Below are positions 44,779 to 53,685 of a stretch of DNA of 64,000 bases, in pieces. Under the pieces are notes generated by a model, which was not told where the DNA came from, made no database searches, and worked only from the letters and a program-made list of their open reading frames with translations. The position numbers and the translations under genes are program-made. Source of the stretch: Terrimonas_B sp041743125 (lineage in GTDB: Bacteria > Bacteroidota > Bacteroidia > Chitinophagales > Chitinophagaceae); NCBI GenBank assembly GCA_041743125.1, contig JBGTNK010000004.1, positions 14,046 through 78,045 on the forward strand. The letters run 5' to 3'. How positions within the stretch are numbered: the stretch's first letter is position 1; each line of letters opens with the position of its first letter.

Positions 44779-45876
44779 ATGGCGAAAATAGATTGGTATA
44801 TACTGAAAAATTTCCTGGTCACTTTTGTATTCTGCATGTTACTTTTTATGGTGGTAGCTGTTGCGGTCGACACGAGCGAGAAGGCCGACGATTTTGTAAA
44901 AACAGGCCTGACAAGCTATGAAATAATAACACAATACTATTTTGGTTTTGTTCCCTTTATATGGGGGTTGCTTTTCCCGTTATTTGTCTTCATTTCTGTT
45001 ATTTTTTTTACCAGTCGCATGGCCTCCAGGTCAGAGATTATTGCCATACTGGCCAGCGGTACCAGCTACAACAGGATGTTGCGTCCATACCTCATCGGTG
45101 GACTGTTCCTGGCACTTATTCTTTGGGTAGGCAGTCGTTACTTTATTCCACGGGCCAATGGAATACGCAGCACTTTCCAAACCAATTATTTTGATAAAAA
45201 TGATCCCAGCAAAAACATTCAATTGAATAATTGTCGCAATTGTTTTTACCGGCGCATCGATTCAATCACCTACCTGGGTATTAAGAATTATGATACTACT
45301 ACTAAATCAGCCAATGCCTTCTTTCTGGATCGTGTCAGGAATGATAAGGTGGTTTATAACCTCAGGGCTAATTTTATTAAGTGGGATGATGACATTAAAA
45401 AATGGAAACTGCAGAATGTTGTAGAAAGGAGAGTGGACAGCATGAGTGAAACCACCAAGCAATTTGATTCGTTGATTTTAAACATAACGCTGAAACCGGA
45501 GGAATTAAGAAGAGACGATTACCTGAAAGATAAACTAACAACCCCGGAGCTTGCTTCTTTTATATCGAAGGAAGAAGCCAGGGGAACAGAAGGATTAAGT
45601 GCCCTGAAAGTAGAGCGTTATCGCCGTACAGCCACACCATTTGCCGTTCTTTTGCTTACTATCATTGGGGTGGTACTGGCTAGCCGCAAAACCCGCGGGG
45701 GAAGCGGTAAGCACCTCGCTATAGGAATTATAACAGCGGCATTATTTATTATGTCCGATCGTTTTTCCACTGTCTTTGCAACCAAAGGAAACTTTCATCC
45801 ATTGCTTGCAGCCTGGGTTCCCAATATTATTTTTTCAGTCGTTGCCTTTCTGATGTATCGAAAGGCCCCAAAATAA
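44779..45876 (+). CDS. LptF/LptG family permease
   Basis: A 365-residue inner-membrane permease of the LptFG family, which moves lipopolysaccharide from the inner membrane to the Lpt bridge. It has one N-terminal helix (~10-35), two more before the periplasmic region (~55-115), a large beta-jellyroll periplasmic domain (~125-275) and three C-terminal helices. ASGTSYNRMLRPYL is the coupling-helix-like segment. Only one gene of the usual pair is here, as is common in Bacteroidota. A shorter-by-five-residue start (44779) is chosen over 44764. Confidence 0.88.
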   Translation: MAKIDWYILKNFLVTFVFCMLLFMVVAVAVDTSEKADDFVKTGLTSYEIITQYYFGFVPFIWGLLFPLFVFISVIFFTSRMASRSEIIAILASGTSYNRMLRPYLIGGLFLALILWVGSRYFIPRANGIRSTFQTNYFDKNDPSKNIQLNNCRNCFYRRIDSITYLGIKNYDTTTKSANAFFLDRVRNDKVVYNLRANFIKWDDDIKKWKLQNVVERRVDSMSETTKQFDSLILNITLKPEELRRDDYLKDKLTTPELASFISKEEARGTEGLSALKVERYRRTATPFAVLLLTIIGVVLASRKTRGGSGKHLAIGIITAALFIMSDRFSTVFATKGNFHPLLAAWVPNIIFSVVAFLMYRKAPK

Positions 45877-46015
45877 TTTGGTTACAATTTATTACTTGTG
45901 ACCTTCACTGTCACTGGATTAAGCATTAAGAATTCTGACCAATTTTTTGTTCTCCAAAAGGCAATGCCTACCTTTAACCTTTCACCATTAATAAAGTATA
46001 ATTAAACGTTTTATC

Positions 46016-47341
46016 ATGGGGATATTAAAGGATAGGTTCAAAATAAAAGCCGATCAGTTGGGTAGTGAGATAAAAGAATTATTAAAGAAGGATGGCAGTA
46101 AAGTAATTGGGGAAGTTCAATTATCCCAAATTTACCAGGGCATGCGGGGCATGACCGGTTTGGTTTCCGAAACTTCTTTGTTGGATGCCCAGGAGGGTAT
46201 ACGGTTCAGGGGCTATACCATTCCTGAATTGCAGGCAAAATTGCCCAGGGTTCCCGGAGGATCTGAACCCTTACCGGAAGGCTTGTTTTATTTGATGCTT
46301 ATTGGTGAATTACCTTCTGAAGAGGATGTGCAGTATGTAACCTCCCTTCTGCAACGCCGCAGTCATGTTCCCAATCATGTGTTTGCAACAATCGAGGCTC
46401 TGCCCGTAACGGCCCATCCTATGACACAGTTTGTTATAGGGGTGATGGCGTTACAAACAGAAAGTCAGTTTGCAAAAAAATACGCTGCAGGACTGAATAA
46501 AAAGGATTACTGGGATGTAATATTTGATGATTGTCTTGACCTGATAGCCCGGCTTCCCCGGGTAGCTGCTTACATTTACCGGCGGAAATATAAAAACGGC
46601 GAGCACATCCAACCTGATGGAATGCTGGATTGGGCAGGCAATTTTGCGCATATGCTGGGATATGAGGATAATACTTTTAAAGCATTGATGCGTTTATATA
46701 TGACCATACATGCAGATCATGAAGGCGGTAATGTTTCGGCACATGCTACCCATTTAGTTGGTTCAGCATTAAGCGATCCATATCTAAGTTATGCTGCGGG
46801 CCTGAATGGCCTGGCCGGACCGCTGCACGGATTAGCAAACCAGGAAGTGATCAAGTGGATTTTTGAAATGCAGAAGGAATTAAATACGGAAGAACCTACC
46901 AAAGACCAGATTGCAGATTACGTGGAGAAAACTCTCAAGGAAGGTAAAGTAGTGCCGGGGTATGGCCATGCCGTGTTGCGCAAAACAGATCCACGATTTA
47001 CAGCCCAAATGGAATTTGGAAAAAAACATATGCCGGATGATAAATTAGTAAATACTGTTTGGAATATTTATGAGGTAGTACCCCCTATCTTACAATCGAT
47101 GGGTAAAGTAAAAAATCCATGGCCCAATGTAGATGCACATAGCGGTGCCTTGCTGTTACATTTTGGGTTAAAGGAATATGAATATTATACCGTTTTATTC
47201 GGCGTAAGCAGAGCGTTGGGTGTGTTAGCAAATCTCTGTTGGGACAGGGCTTTAGGCTTGGCGCTTGAAAGACCCAAATCAGTAACTACTGACTTAGTAA
47301 AGAAATGGTTGAAAGGAGAAGATCAGATTTGGGGAGATTAA
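46016..47341 (+). CDS. gltA: Citrate synthase
   Basis: Citrate synthase joins oxaloacetate and acetyl-CoA at the start of the TCA cycle. The 441-residue enzyme is of the long, mitochondria-like type. The catalytic histidines are in HADHEGGNVSAHATHLVGSA and GYGHAVLRKTDPR, and the catalytic aspartate is in the NVDAHSGALL segment. The N-terminal stretch with DAQEGIRFRGYTI is typical of this type. It appears to be transcribed alone, ending at a good terminator. A TACCTTTA sequence 47 bases upstream is a near-match to a -7 box. Confidence 0.96.
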   Translation: MGILKDRFKIKADQLGSEIKELLKKDGSKVIGEVQLSQIYQGMRGMTGLVSETSLLDAQEGIRFRGYTIPELQAKLPRVPGGSEPLPEGLFYLMLIGELPSEEDVQYVTSLLQRRSHVPNHVFATIEALPVTAHPMTQFVIGVMALQTESQFAKKYAAGLNKKDYWDVIFDDCLDLIARLPRVAAYIYRRKYKNGEHIQPDGMLDWAGNFAHMLGYEDNTFKALMRLYMTIHADHEGGNVSAHATHLVGSALSDPYLSYAAGLNGLAGPLHGLANQEVIKWIFEMQKELNTEEPTKDQIADYVEKTLKEGKVVPGYGHAVLRKTDPRFTAQMEFGKKHMPDDKLVNTVWNIYEVVPPILQSMGKVKNPWPNVDAHSGALLLHFGLKEYEYYTVLFGVSRALGVLANLCWDRALGLALERPKSVTTDLVKKWLKGEDQIWGD

Positions 47342-47365
47342 ACCCCATGATGAATTGACAAAATG

Positions 47366-47398
47366 CGGCCCATCCCTCAGGTTGGGTCGTTTTTTTTT
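47366..47398 (+). terminator. Terminator of the citrate synthase gene
   Basis: A seven-base stem CGGCCCA / TGGGTCG (one G.T pair) with a ten-base loop, followed by nine T, 24 bases after the stop. Confidence 0.75.
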
Positions 47399-47538
47399 CG
47401 TATCTTCAAAACAATCGGAGATTTCATCCCCTAAGTATTCTTGTTGTCATCTTCTTGTGCCATCAAATCTTAATCTGGTATGATTTTTTATATTTCTTCC
47501 GTTAGTTCGTCATTCCTTAACTCTTAAAATTTAAAACC

Positions 47539-47808
47539 ATGAACACACAAAGTAAAGTTTTACTAGGCATACTTGGCGCTGCAGCAGCAGGCGTAGTAAT
47601 CGGTATGTTATTAGCTCCTGAAAAGGGGGAAGAAACCCGCAAAAAATTGAAAAAAACAGCTGGTGAGTGGGCTGATAGCCTGACCCATTTATGGGAAAGT
47701 GGCAAAGCTGCCGGTAAGGAAGAATTAAGTCATTTAAAAGAAAAAGCAGGATTTGCCAAGTCTGCAGCTGAAGAAAAAGTAAATAAATTAAAAGAAAGCT
47801 TTACCTAA
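47539..47808 (+). CDS. YtxH domain-containing protein
   Basis: An 89-residue protein of the YtxH type, often linked to general stress. A single hydrophobic, glycine-rich helix (residues ~8-30, LLGILGAAAAGVVIGMLLAP) is followed by EKGEETRKKLKK and a long charged helical tail. It is likely anchored in the inner membrane with the tail in the cytoplasm. It is followed by a strong terminator before the next gene. Confidence 0.85.
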   Translation: MNTQSKVLLGILGAAAAGVVIGMLLAPEKGEETRKKLKKTAGEWADSLTHLWESGKAAGKEELSHLKEKAGFAKSAAEEKVNKLKESFT

Positions 47809-47820
47809 TCTGGCATTGAT

Positions 47821-47853
47821 TGAAGCAGGAAAAATCGTCCTGCTTCAGTTTTT
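47821..47853 (+). terminator. Terminator between the ytxH-like gene and its neighbour
   Basis: A perfect ten-base stem TGAAGCAGGA / TCCTGCTTCA (47821-47830 and 47838-47847) with a seven-base loop, then G and six T. It shows that the frame starting at 47816 is too long and that the next gene really starts at 47879. Confidence 0.8.
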
Positions 47854-47878
47854 TAAATTCAATTTATTACCACTACCC

Positions 47879-48220
47879 ATGGAGGAACTGAAAGAAAAAA
47901 CTATTGACCTGGCCCAGCATATAGAAGATCTCGCAGATACTTTCTATAAATTGAAGGTCGTAAGTGTAACTAAGCGGGCCACTAACCTGGTTTCCGGGGT
48001 TGTTATTACAGTACTCATATGTTTATTCGGTTTTTTTGTTTTGTTATTTGGCAGTTTTGCTCTTGCCTGGTGGCTGGGGGATGTATTAGATAGCCGGATA
48101 GCAGGATTTCTATTGACCGCAGTTTTTTTTCTCCTCATCATACTTATTGTTAGTTTACTTAAAAAACAAACGATATTTCCCATGATAAGAAATCTTATCA
48201 TACGTAAAGTTTATGAATAA
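47879..48220 (+). CDS. Phage-holin-family-like small membrane protein
   Basis: A 113-residue protein with a charged N-terminal helix and two transmembrane helices (about residues 40-65 and 75-98). It fits the Actinobacteria/Bacteroidota 'phage holin family (Hol44/DUF1469-like)' of stress-linked membrane proteins. The name is inherited and no lysis role is implied: no endolysin or phage gene is near. It overlaps the next gene by eight bases, and the upstream ytxH-like gene is often its neighbour, so the set may serve membrane stress. Confidence 0.7.
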   Translation: MEELKEKTIDLAQHIEDLADTFYKLKVVSVTKRATNLVSGVVITVLICLFGFFVLLFGSFALAWWLGDVLDSRIAGFLLTAVFFLLIILIVSLLKKQTIFPMIRNLIIRKVYE

Positions 48221-48644
48221 TCCTATCAATACATACCAGGATCTGTTGGATGAACAAATAAGACTGCAATCGCTTTTTGTTGCGCAAAAAGAATTGGTTC
48301 GCCAGGATATTAATCAATTAAAACTGGAATTGATACCAGTGCAGAAAGCCATTAAAGTGGTAGAAAAATTTGTGACGAAGGATAATACCAATTGGATACT
48401 TTCTACTTCCGCCGGCACATTGATAGATATGTTTATCAGGCGAACTTTACTTTCAAAGGCTGGATTTATTACTAAAATGGTGGTGCCTTTGTTAATGAAG
48501 AATTTTTCTTCGCATGTCATAGCTGATAATAAAGACAAAATATTCAGCAAAATCAATTCCTGGTTTAGTAAAAAAAACATGAACGGTAAAACAGCTGATA
48601 CCGTCAAAGAAAATGAACCTCTTGCCGAAGAAGAAGAAGATTGA
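48213..48644 (+). CDS. Hypothetical protein of the YtxH/holin-like cluster
   Basis: A 143-residue protein whose first eight bases overlap the end of the small membrane protein. It has an N-terminal helix (QIRLQSLFVAQKELVRQDIN), a moderately hydrophobic middle with ILSTSAGTLIDMFIRRTLL and a highly charged, disordered C-terminal tail rich in glutamate. No family was recognised. The close overlap implies translational coupling and a shared task with the membrane protein. Confidence 0.65.
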   Translation: MNNPINTYQDLLDEQIRLQSLFVAQKELVRQDINQLKLELIPVQKAIKVVEKFVTKDNTNWILSTSAGTLIDMFIRRTLLSKAGFITKMVVPLLMKNFSSHVIADNKDKIFSKINSWFSKKNMNGKTADTVKENEPLAEEEED

Positions 48645-48766
48645 TTTTCACCTCATTTAAATAATTGAAATCCCTTATTTTTGCTGCCCGGCTTGCATTT
48701 TCATTTGCAAAAATTTGTGCAAATAAATAATTGTGAACGGGACATTGCTTCGTTCTTAAAAAAAAT

Positions 48767-48840
48767 GGGGGATTAGCTCAGTTGGCTAGAGCGCTAGCAT
48801 GGCATGTTAGAGGTCATCGGTTCGACCCCGATATCCTCCA
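48767..48840 (+). tRNA. tRNA-Ala (anticodon GGC)
   Basis: A 74-base cloverleaf. The acceptor stem GGGGGAT pairs with ATCCTCC and contains the G3.U70 pair, the identity element for alanine. The D stem is GCTC/GAGC. The anticodon arm CTAGC-ATGGCAT-GTTAG has anticodon GGC at 48801-48803. The T arm is ATCGG/CCGAT around TTCGACC. The discriminator base is A, and CCA is not encoded. A terminator follows after five bases. Confidence 0.96.
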
Positions 48841-48845
48841 CTTTT

Positions 48846-48874
48846 AGGTTCTGAGTTTCAGGACCTTTTTTTTT
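48846..48874 (+). terminator. Terminator of tRNA-Ala
   Basis: A nine-base stem AGGTTCTGA / TCAGGACCT (one T.G pair) with a three-base loop and eight T follows, just downstream of the tRNA. Confidence 0.8.
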
Positions 48875-49102
48875 ATAGGAAGTTGAACATTTTTTGGATA
48901 TTTTTCTGAAGGATCTGTTTGCTAAAAGACTGAAATGCCAATCAAGTTGCTAAAAGAAAAAAGCAGAAAGTAAATGGGAATAAGCCGAAGCTTTAAAGCA
49001 TCTTGCAAATTATAGCAAAGTAAATCTTTGACCTGTCGGTAAGAATTTCATCATTAAATTTATCCGAATTATTCTGGAGAAAAGAACTAGTGGTATCTAA
49101 AA

Positions 49103-51877
49103 TCATTTGTATAGCACATTCTTTTCTTTAAAAGCTTTTGGCGTCATGGCAAATTTTGATTTAAACACGGTAGAAAAATAAGCCTGGGAGGAAAAGCCAA
49201 CTTTAAAGGCAACTTCAGATATGGATAAATCTTCGTGAGTCAATAGGTACTTTGCTTTTTTCATGCGAACAGTAAGAATATAATCATTGACATTGAAACC
49301 GACTAGTGCTTTCACTTTTCTGTATAGTTGAACCCTTGATATACCGATCTCCTTGCAAATATTATCTACAGAGAAATTTTCATTGGATAAATTGTTTTCA
49401 ACAATAGCCGTAAACTCATTGATAAATTTCCTGTCAATTTTGTTGGATGAATTGGATCTTGTTTCTGTTGGCAACTCGCTGCTATAGTGGTCCCGTAAGA
49501 CCGCCCTGTTTTTTAAGAGATTTTTTATGGTTTCTTCAAGATATTCCAGGTTAAAAGGTTTAACAATAAAAGCATCAGCCTTCAATTTTATTCCCTCAAT
49601 TTGTTCTTTTATAGTACCCTTTGCAGTTAATAATATGATTGGGATATGCGAAGTGCGGAGGTCCTGTTTTAGTGTTTCTATAATATGTAGTCCGCTTTGG
49701 CCGGGTAAAATAATATCTGAAATAATAATATCAGGAACAATGTCAAAAGCATGAGATATACCAGATTCGCCATTTTCTGATTCATAAATTTCATAATTGT
49801 CACCAAGCCGGGTTTTCAGAAATGCTCTCAGGTCGTCATTATCTTCAATAATCAAAACGGAACTTTCTTTACTTGAAACACCGGTTATTTCTTGCTGCAA
49901 AACCACTGGTTCCATATCCGTAGTATAAATCTTAATATCCTCGTAAGTATTTATCATCATAGGTTTTTCTGAAAGTATTTCATCGGAATTCAGATGTGAT
50001 TTCCCAATAGGTAATTTAATCTCAAATGCAGTTCCTTTATACTTTTCGCTTTTCACGGTAATAATGCCCCGGTGCATGTTAATTAATTCTTTTGACAGTG
50101 ACAATCCCAGGCCACTTCCCTTGAAAGAGCTGCTATGACCCTGGTAAAAAACCTCAAAAGCATGCTCGGTGTCATTCCTTGACATTCCTATTCCTGAATC
50201 TTCTACTGTAATCAGCGCCATATTGCCATCAGCAGTTTTATCTAACGTGACATTAATAGTTCCATTTTCATTTGTAAACTTAAATGCATTGGAAAGAAGA
50301 TTAAACAATACTTTATCCAACATATTGACATCGAACCACAGGTTCAAATCATGAACCCTGCTGATCACATTAAATGAAATTGATTTTTTCCGGGCAATAT
50401 CGCTGAAGGCATTGGCAATTTCGGAAACAAATTCAGAAATATTATTCTCAGAAGCTTTAAGCTGCATTTTCCCCTCTTCCATTTTCCGAAAATCCATTAA
50501 CTGGTTAATCAGGCGCAGGAGCCGCATCGAATTCCTTTGAATAAAGTCAAGGTTGTTTTTGATTGTAAAATGAAGTTTCGGGGAAGCCAGGGAATCTTCC
50601 AGCGGCCCCATGATCAGTGTAAGCGGTGTTCTCAACTCATGGGAAATATTGGTAAAAAAATTGACTTTGGCGTCTGTGGCTTCTTTTACTCTTGCAATCA
50701 ATTCGATCAGTTGATTACGTTGGTCAGCAATTTCTTCTTTTTGCAGTTCGAGTTTTTTATTGATTTTTTTATTTTCCTGTAAATAATAAAATAGTATTCC
50801 CCCGAATAATAAGGCCAGGGCCAGCGTCATAGAAATGGCAACTATGACATTTGTCTGGTTTTTGGTAATGGCAATTTGTTCATCAATCTTTTTTTGACGC
50901 TTGTCAATATCTTCCTGTTGGGCAATCGCTTTTTCATTTTGCAATTTCATGATCCTTACGTTTGTAGAATCAATGATGGTGGTGATGAGTTCATTGTCCT
51001 TACCATATGGTTTGTTTTCGAGAATATTTACTGCAGTTAATATTGCTTCTTTACCACCGGTTGGATATAAAATGGTAGCCTTAAGTACTCCCTTTTCCAC
51101 AAGGTCAATACCCCCGTTTTCTCCTGGCAGTCCATCTACTCCAATAATTTTTATCTTTTGGTCAAGGCCAAGGTTTTTGCAAACTTTATAGGCTGCAAAA
51201 GCAAGCCTGTCGTTCTGGCAAAAAATTAACTGAATGTCGTCAAGAGAGGTTAATAGCCTGGTAAATTCCTTTTCCCATGCAATAGGAGAATTATCCCAAT
51301 CACGGTTAAATTTTTTAATATATTTTATCCCAGGATATTGTTTTATGAATTCTGTAAATCCTGTATGACGGCCAATATCAGCAGATGATCCTATATCTGG
51401 TCCGCCAAGTTCTATAACATTTCCTTTGCCCTTTAAAAGAGCATTTGTATAGGCTCCGGCAACCGAACCGATTTCAAAATTGTTTGCACCAATAAAGGCT
51501 GTATAATTCTTAGCTAAAGTACTTCTGTCAACAAGTATCACGGGGATACCATGGGAGAAGGCTTTTTCAATTATAGGGGCGATTGGTTCCGCTTCTGCGG
51601 GTGAAGCAATCAGCAGGTCAACTTTTTTGTCAATAAGTTCCTGAATCTGCTCGATCTGCTTTTCGGAACTCAGTTTTGCATCTTTTACGATTAGTTCTAT
51701 TTCAGGGTGAAAGGATAGTTCCCTTTCCATTTCCTTCTGCATTGTTTTTCTCCAGTTATCACCGAATGTGCATTGAGAAAAACCAATGATATACTTTTTT
51801 CCTTTTTTTGATGAATTACATGAAAACAGCAATAATGAACAGAAAAGGATGAACACATTGTTAGACCAAACTCTCAT
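49103..51877 (-). CDS. Hybrid two-component system regulator with periplasmic sugar-binding domain
   Basis: A 924-residue hybrid sensor (HTCS) with all parts of a phosphorelay in one chain. The N-terminal signal ends LLFSCNSS (possible lipobox at C20). A periplasmic binding domain of the LacI/sugar-binding type follows (~26-310). Then come one membrane helix (~344-366), HisKA with H413 in ISHELRTPLT, and HATPase with NLLSNAFKF and GSGLGLSL. The receiver has D721 in IIISDIILP, and an AraC-type DNA-binding domain forms the C-terminus. This resembles fructose-sensing BT1754 of Bacteroides thetaiotaomicron. It is divergent from the sugar porter gene and probably activates the fructan locus. The start at 51877 fits the signal better than 51928. 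Confidence 0.92.
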   Translation of the reverse strand: MRVWSNNVFILFCSLLLFSCNSSKKGKKYIIGFSQCTFGDNWRKTMQKEMERELSFHPEIELIVKDAKLSSEKQIEQIQELIDKKVDLLIASPAEAEPIAPIIEKAFSHGIPVILVDRSTLAKNYTAFIGANNFEIGSVAGAYTNALLKGKGNVIELGGPDIGSSADIGRHTGFTEFIKQYPGIKYIKKFNRDWDNSPIAWEKEFTRLLTSLDDIQLIFCQNDRLAFAAYKVCKNLGLDQKIKIIGVDGLPGENGGIDLVEKGVLKATILYPTGGKEAILTAVNILENKPYGKDNELITTIIDSTNVRIMKLQNEKAIAQQEDIDKRQKKIDEQIAITKNQTNVIVAISMTLALALLFGGILFYYLQENKKINKKLELQKEEIADQRNQLIELIARVKEATDAKVNFFTNISHELRTPLTLIMGPLEDSLASPKLHFTIKNNLDFIQRNSMRLLRLINQLMDFRKMEEGKMQLKASENNISEFVSEIANAFSDIARKKSISFNVISRVHDLNLWFDVNMLDKVLFNLLSNAFKFTNENGTINVTLDKTADGNMALITVEDSGIGMSRNDTEHAFEVFYQGHSSSFKGSGLGLSLSKELINMHRGIITVKSEKYKGTAFEIKLPIGKSHLNSDEILSEKPMMINTYEDIKIYTTDMEPVVLQQEITGVSSKESSVLIIEDNDDLRAFLKTRLGDNYEIYESENGESGISHAFDIVPDIIISDIILPGQSGLHIIETLKQDLRTSHIPIILLTAKGTIKEQIEGIKLKADAFIVKPFNLEYLEETIKNLLKNRAVLRDHYSSELPTETRSNSSNKIDRKFINEFTAIVENNLSNENFSVDNICKEIGISRVQLYRKVKALVGFNVNDYILTVRMKKAKYLLTHEDLSISEVAFKVGFSSQAYFSTVFKSKFAMTPKAFKEKNVLYK

Positions 51878-52304
51878 CTGTATTTTTTTTATTGCCCTGT
51901 GCCAAATGAAAACACTATAAATACCCATAGTGGTTGGTGATCCGTTCAGGCGGATTTAACTTATTTCTTGCAATCACTTCTTTTTTCAAATTGCAAGGTT
52001 TCCAAAGCAAGTTGAGTTTTTTTTTTGATATGGTTGCTAAATAATTGTGTCTATAAGTTTAAGAATTTTTGCCCCGGAACGATCGTAAATCTAATAGAAG
52101 ATATCAAGTGGAATAAAATCGAAAGGATCGGATACAATTTTAGAAACTTAGATTTTCTGCTTTTATATTAGCAACTTTTAATAGTTTGAATATGAATTCA
52201 CTATAATAGGAACCCGATGGAAGTTATATTTAAAAACAATAAATACAATATCGAAAAAATAAAGTAAAGGACGAGGCTATTTTGCGGCTCTAACAATGCG
52301 CCAT
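51878..52304. promoter_or_regulatory. Divergent control region of the fructan locus
   Basis: About 430 bases between the sensor and the porter genes. An inverted repeat CTTGCAAT / ATTGCAAG (51967-51974, 51990-51997) with a 15-base spacer, in a T-rich setting, is a candidate site for the sensor's AraC domain. No exact TAnnTTTG box in correct spacing was found, so promoters are not placed. Confidence 0.45.
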
Positions 52305-53522
52305 ATGAATAAGAAACTCGTTTTCTGGAGTATCGTCGTTGCCTTGGGCGGATTCCTGTTTGGTATTGATGTAGCGGTAATTTCCGGCGCTGAGCAGGAA
52401 ATTCAAAAACTCTGGGGTCTTAGTGATGCTCTTCACGGGCAAGCTATCGCATCTGCCCTGTATGGTACAATTATAGGAGCATTATTTGGAGGCATTCCCG
52501 CAGAAAAATATGGCAGAAAAAATACACTTATTGTTATTGGGGTACTCTACCTGTTATCAGCTATCGGTTCGGCCTTATCTCCTGAAGTTATTTCCTTTAT
52601 GCTGTTTCGTTTTGTTGGTGGTTTAGGCGTTGGCGCTTCATCTGTAGTTGCACCGATGTACATTTCTGAAATCGCACCGGCAAAAAACAGAGGGAAGTTA
52701 GTAGCCACTTTTCAGTTCAATATTGTTTTTGGGATATTGATTGCATACTTCTCAAACTACCTGTTAAGCAGCATGGGGGCGGATGCCTGGCGGTGGATGC
52801 TGGGAGTAGAAGCCATCCCTGCATTATTTTTTGTAGGCCTGATGTTTTTTGTGCCAGAAAGTCCCCGCTGGCTCATGGTTCACAAAAAGGAATATCAAAA
52901 AGCCCGGGAGATTTTAGAAATTTCTGATCCCGGGGGAATGGATGAGGCTATTGCATCCATCCACAAATCAATTGACGAGGAAAAACAAAAAGAATCCCTT
53001 TCAACATTTTTTAGTGCAAGATTTTCCATTCCTATTTTATTAGCCTTCCTGATTGCCTTTTTTAACCAGATGTCGGGTATTAATGCGGTAATTTATTTTG
53101 CACCACGTGTTTTTGAAATGGCAGGCATTGGTAAAAGCGCTGCCTTCTTACAAAGTGCTGGTATAGGATTGGCCAACCTTATTTTTACCATGCTGGGCTT
53201 ATATCTTATTGACAGGATAGGAAGAAAGAAATTAATGTTGATTGGTTCTATTGGATATATTTTATCGCTGGGAGCGGTGGCAGCAGCATTTCAATTTCAG
53301 TTTTTGGGTGGCGTGATAGTGCCGGTATGTCTTTTTGTTTTTATTGCCTCGCATGCCATTGGACAGGGAGCCGTCATCTGGGTATTTATTTCAGAAATAT
53401 TTCCAAACCAGGTTCGGTCCTATGGCCAGTCGCTCGGATCATCGACACACTGGATAATGGCGGCATTAGTTACTGCTGTTTTTCCCATAGTAGCCAGAAG
53501 CCCCAGTATTGGCCCCCGCTAA
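52305..53522 (+). CDS. Sugar porter MFS transporter, frameshifted near its end
   Basis: A major-facilitator sugar porter, probably for fructose, in the inner membrane. The ORF gives ~405 residues with about 11 of the expected 12 helices. Signatures are FLFGIDVAVISGA in helix 1, GRKNTLIVIG, PMYISEIAPAKNRGKLV after helix 4, VPESPRWLM, and IDRIGRKKLMLIG in the second half. The frame stops at 53520 just before the last helix. The missing end is intact in another frame after five C at 53513-53517 (see next entry), so one extra C accounts for it. A start at 52296 is possible. It is the first gene of the locus. Confidence 0.82.
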   Translation: MNKKLVFWSIVVALGGFLFGIDVAVISGAEQEIQKLWGLSDALHGQAIASALYGTIIGALFGGIPAEKYGRKNTLIVIGVLYLLSAIGSALSPEVISFMLFRFVGGLGVGASSVVAPMYISEIAPAKNRGKLVATFQFNIVFGILIAYFSNYLLSSMGADAWRWMLGVEAIPALFFVGLMFFVPESPRWLMVHKKEYQKAREILEISDPGGMDEAIASIHKSIDEEKQKESLSTFFSARFSIPILLAFLIAFFNQMSGINAVIYFAPRVFEMAGIGKSAAFLQSAGIGLANLIFTMLGLYLIDRIGRKKLMLIGSIGYILSLGAVAAAFQFQFLGGVIVPVCLFVFIASHAIGQGAVIWVFISEIFPNQVRSYGQSLGSSTHWIMAALVTAVFPIVARSPSIGPR

Positions 53523-53679
53523 AATTTTCCTGTTTTTTTCATTGATGATGGTGCTGCAGTTACTCTGGGTGGTTTTTAAAATGCCTGAAACCAAGGGCGT
53601 ACCGCTGGAAGAGTTAGAAGAGAAGCTAATAAAACAGTCAGGAAGCCAAAAGTTTAAAGCAAAATTAGAAATGAAATAA
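53518..53679 (+). pseudogene. Out-of-frame C-terminus of the sugar porter
   Basis: These 53 codons carry the last helix and tail of the porter: AKIFLFFSLMMVLQLLWVVF, then MPETKGVPLEELEEKL. PETKG is the conserved end motif of sugar porters. If one C is removed from the five at 53513-53517, it joins the upstream frame seamlessly. The fructokinase starts seven bases after its TAA (53677-53679). Confidence 0.8.
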
Positions 53680-53685
53680 TATTTT

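Noticed and set aside
47816..47878. A longer N-terminus for the holin-like protein
   Set aside because: The extra codons lie on a strong terminator hairpin (47821-47853), so they are not coding.
47879..48220. A phage lysis cassette suggested by the holin-like protein
   Set aside because: No endolysin, structural or integrase gene is nearby. The family name is inherited, and the context is a stress-type membrane cluster.
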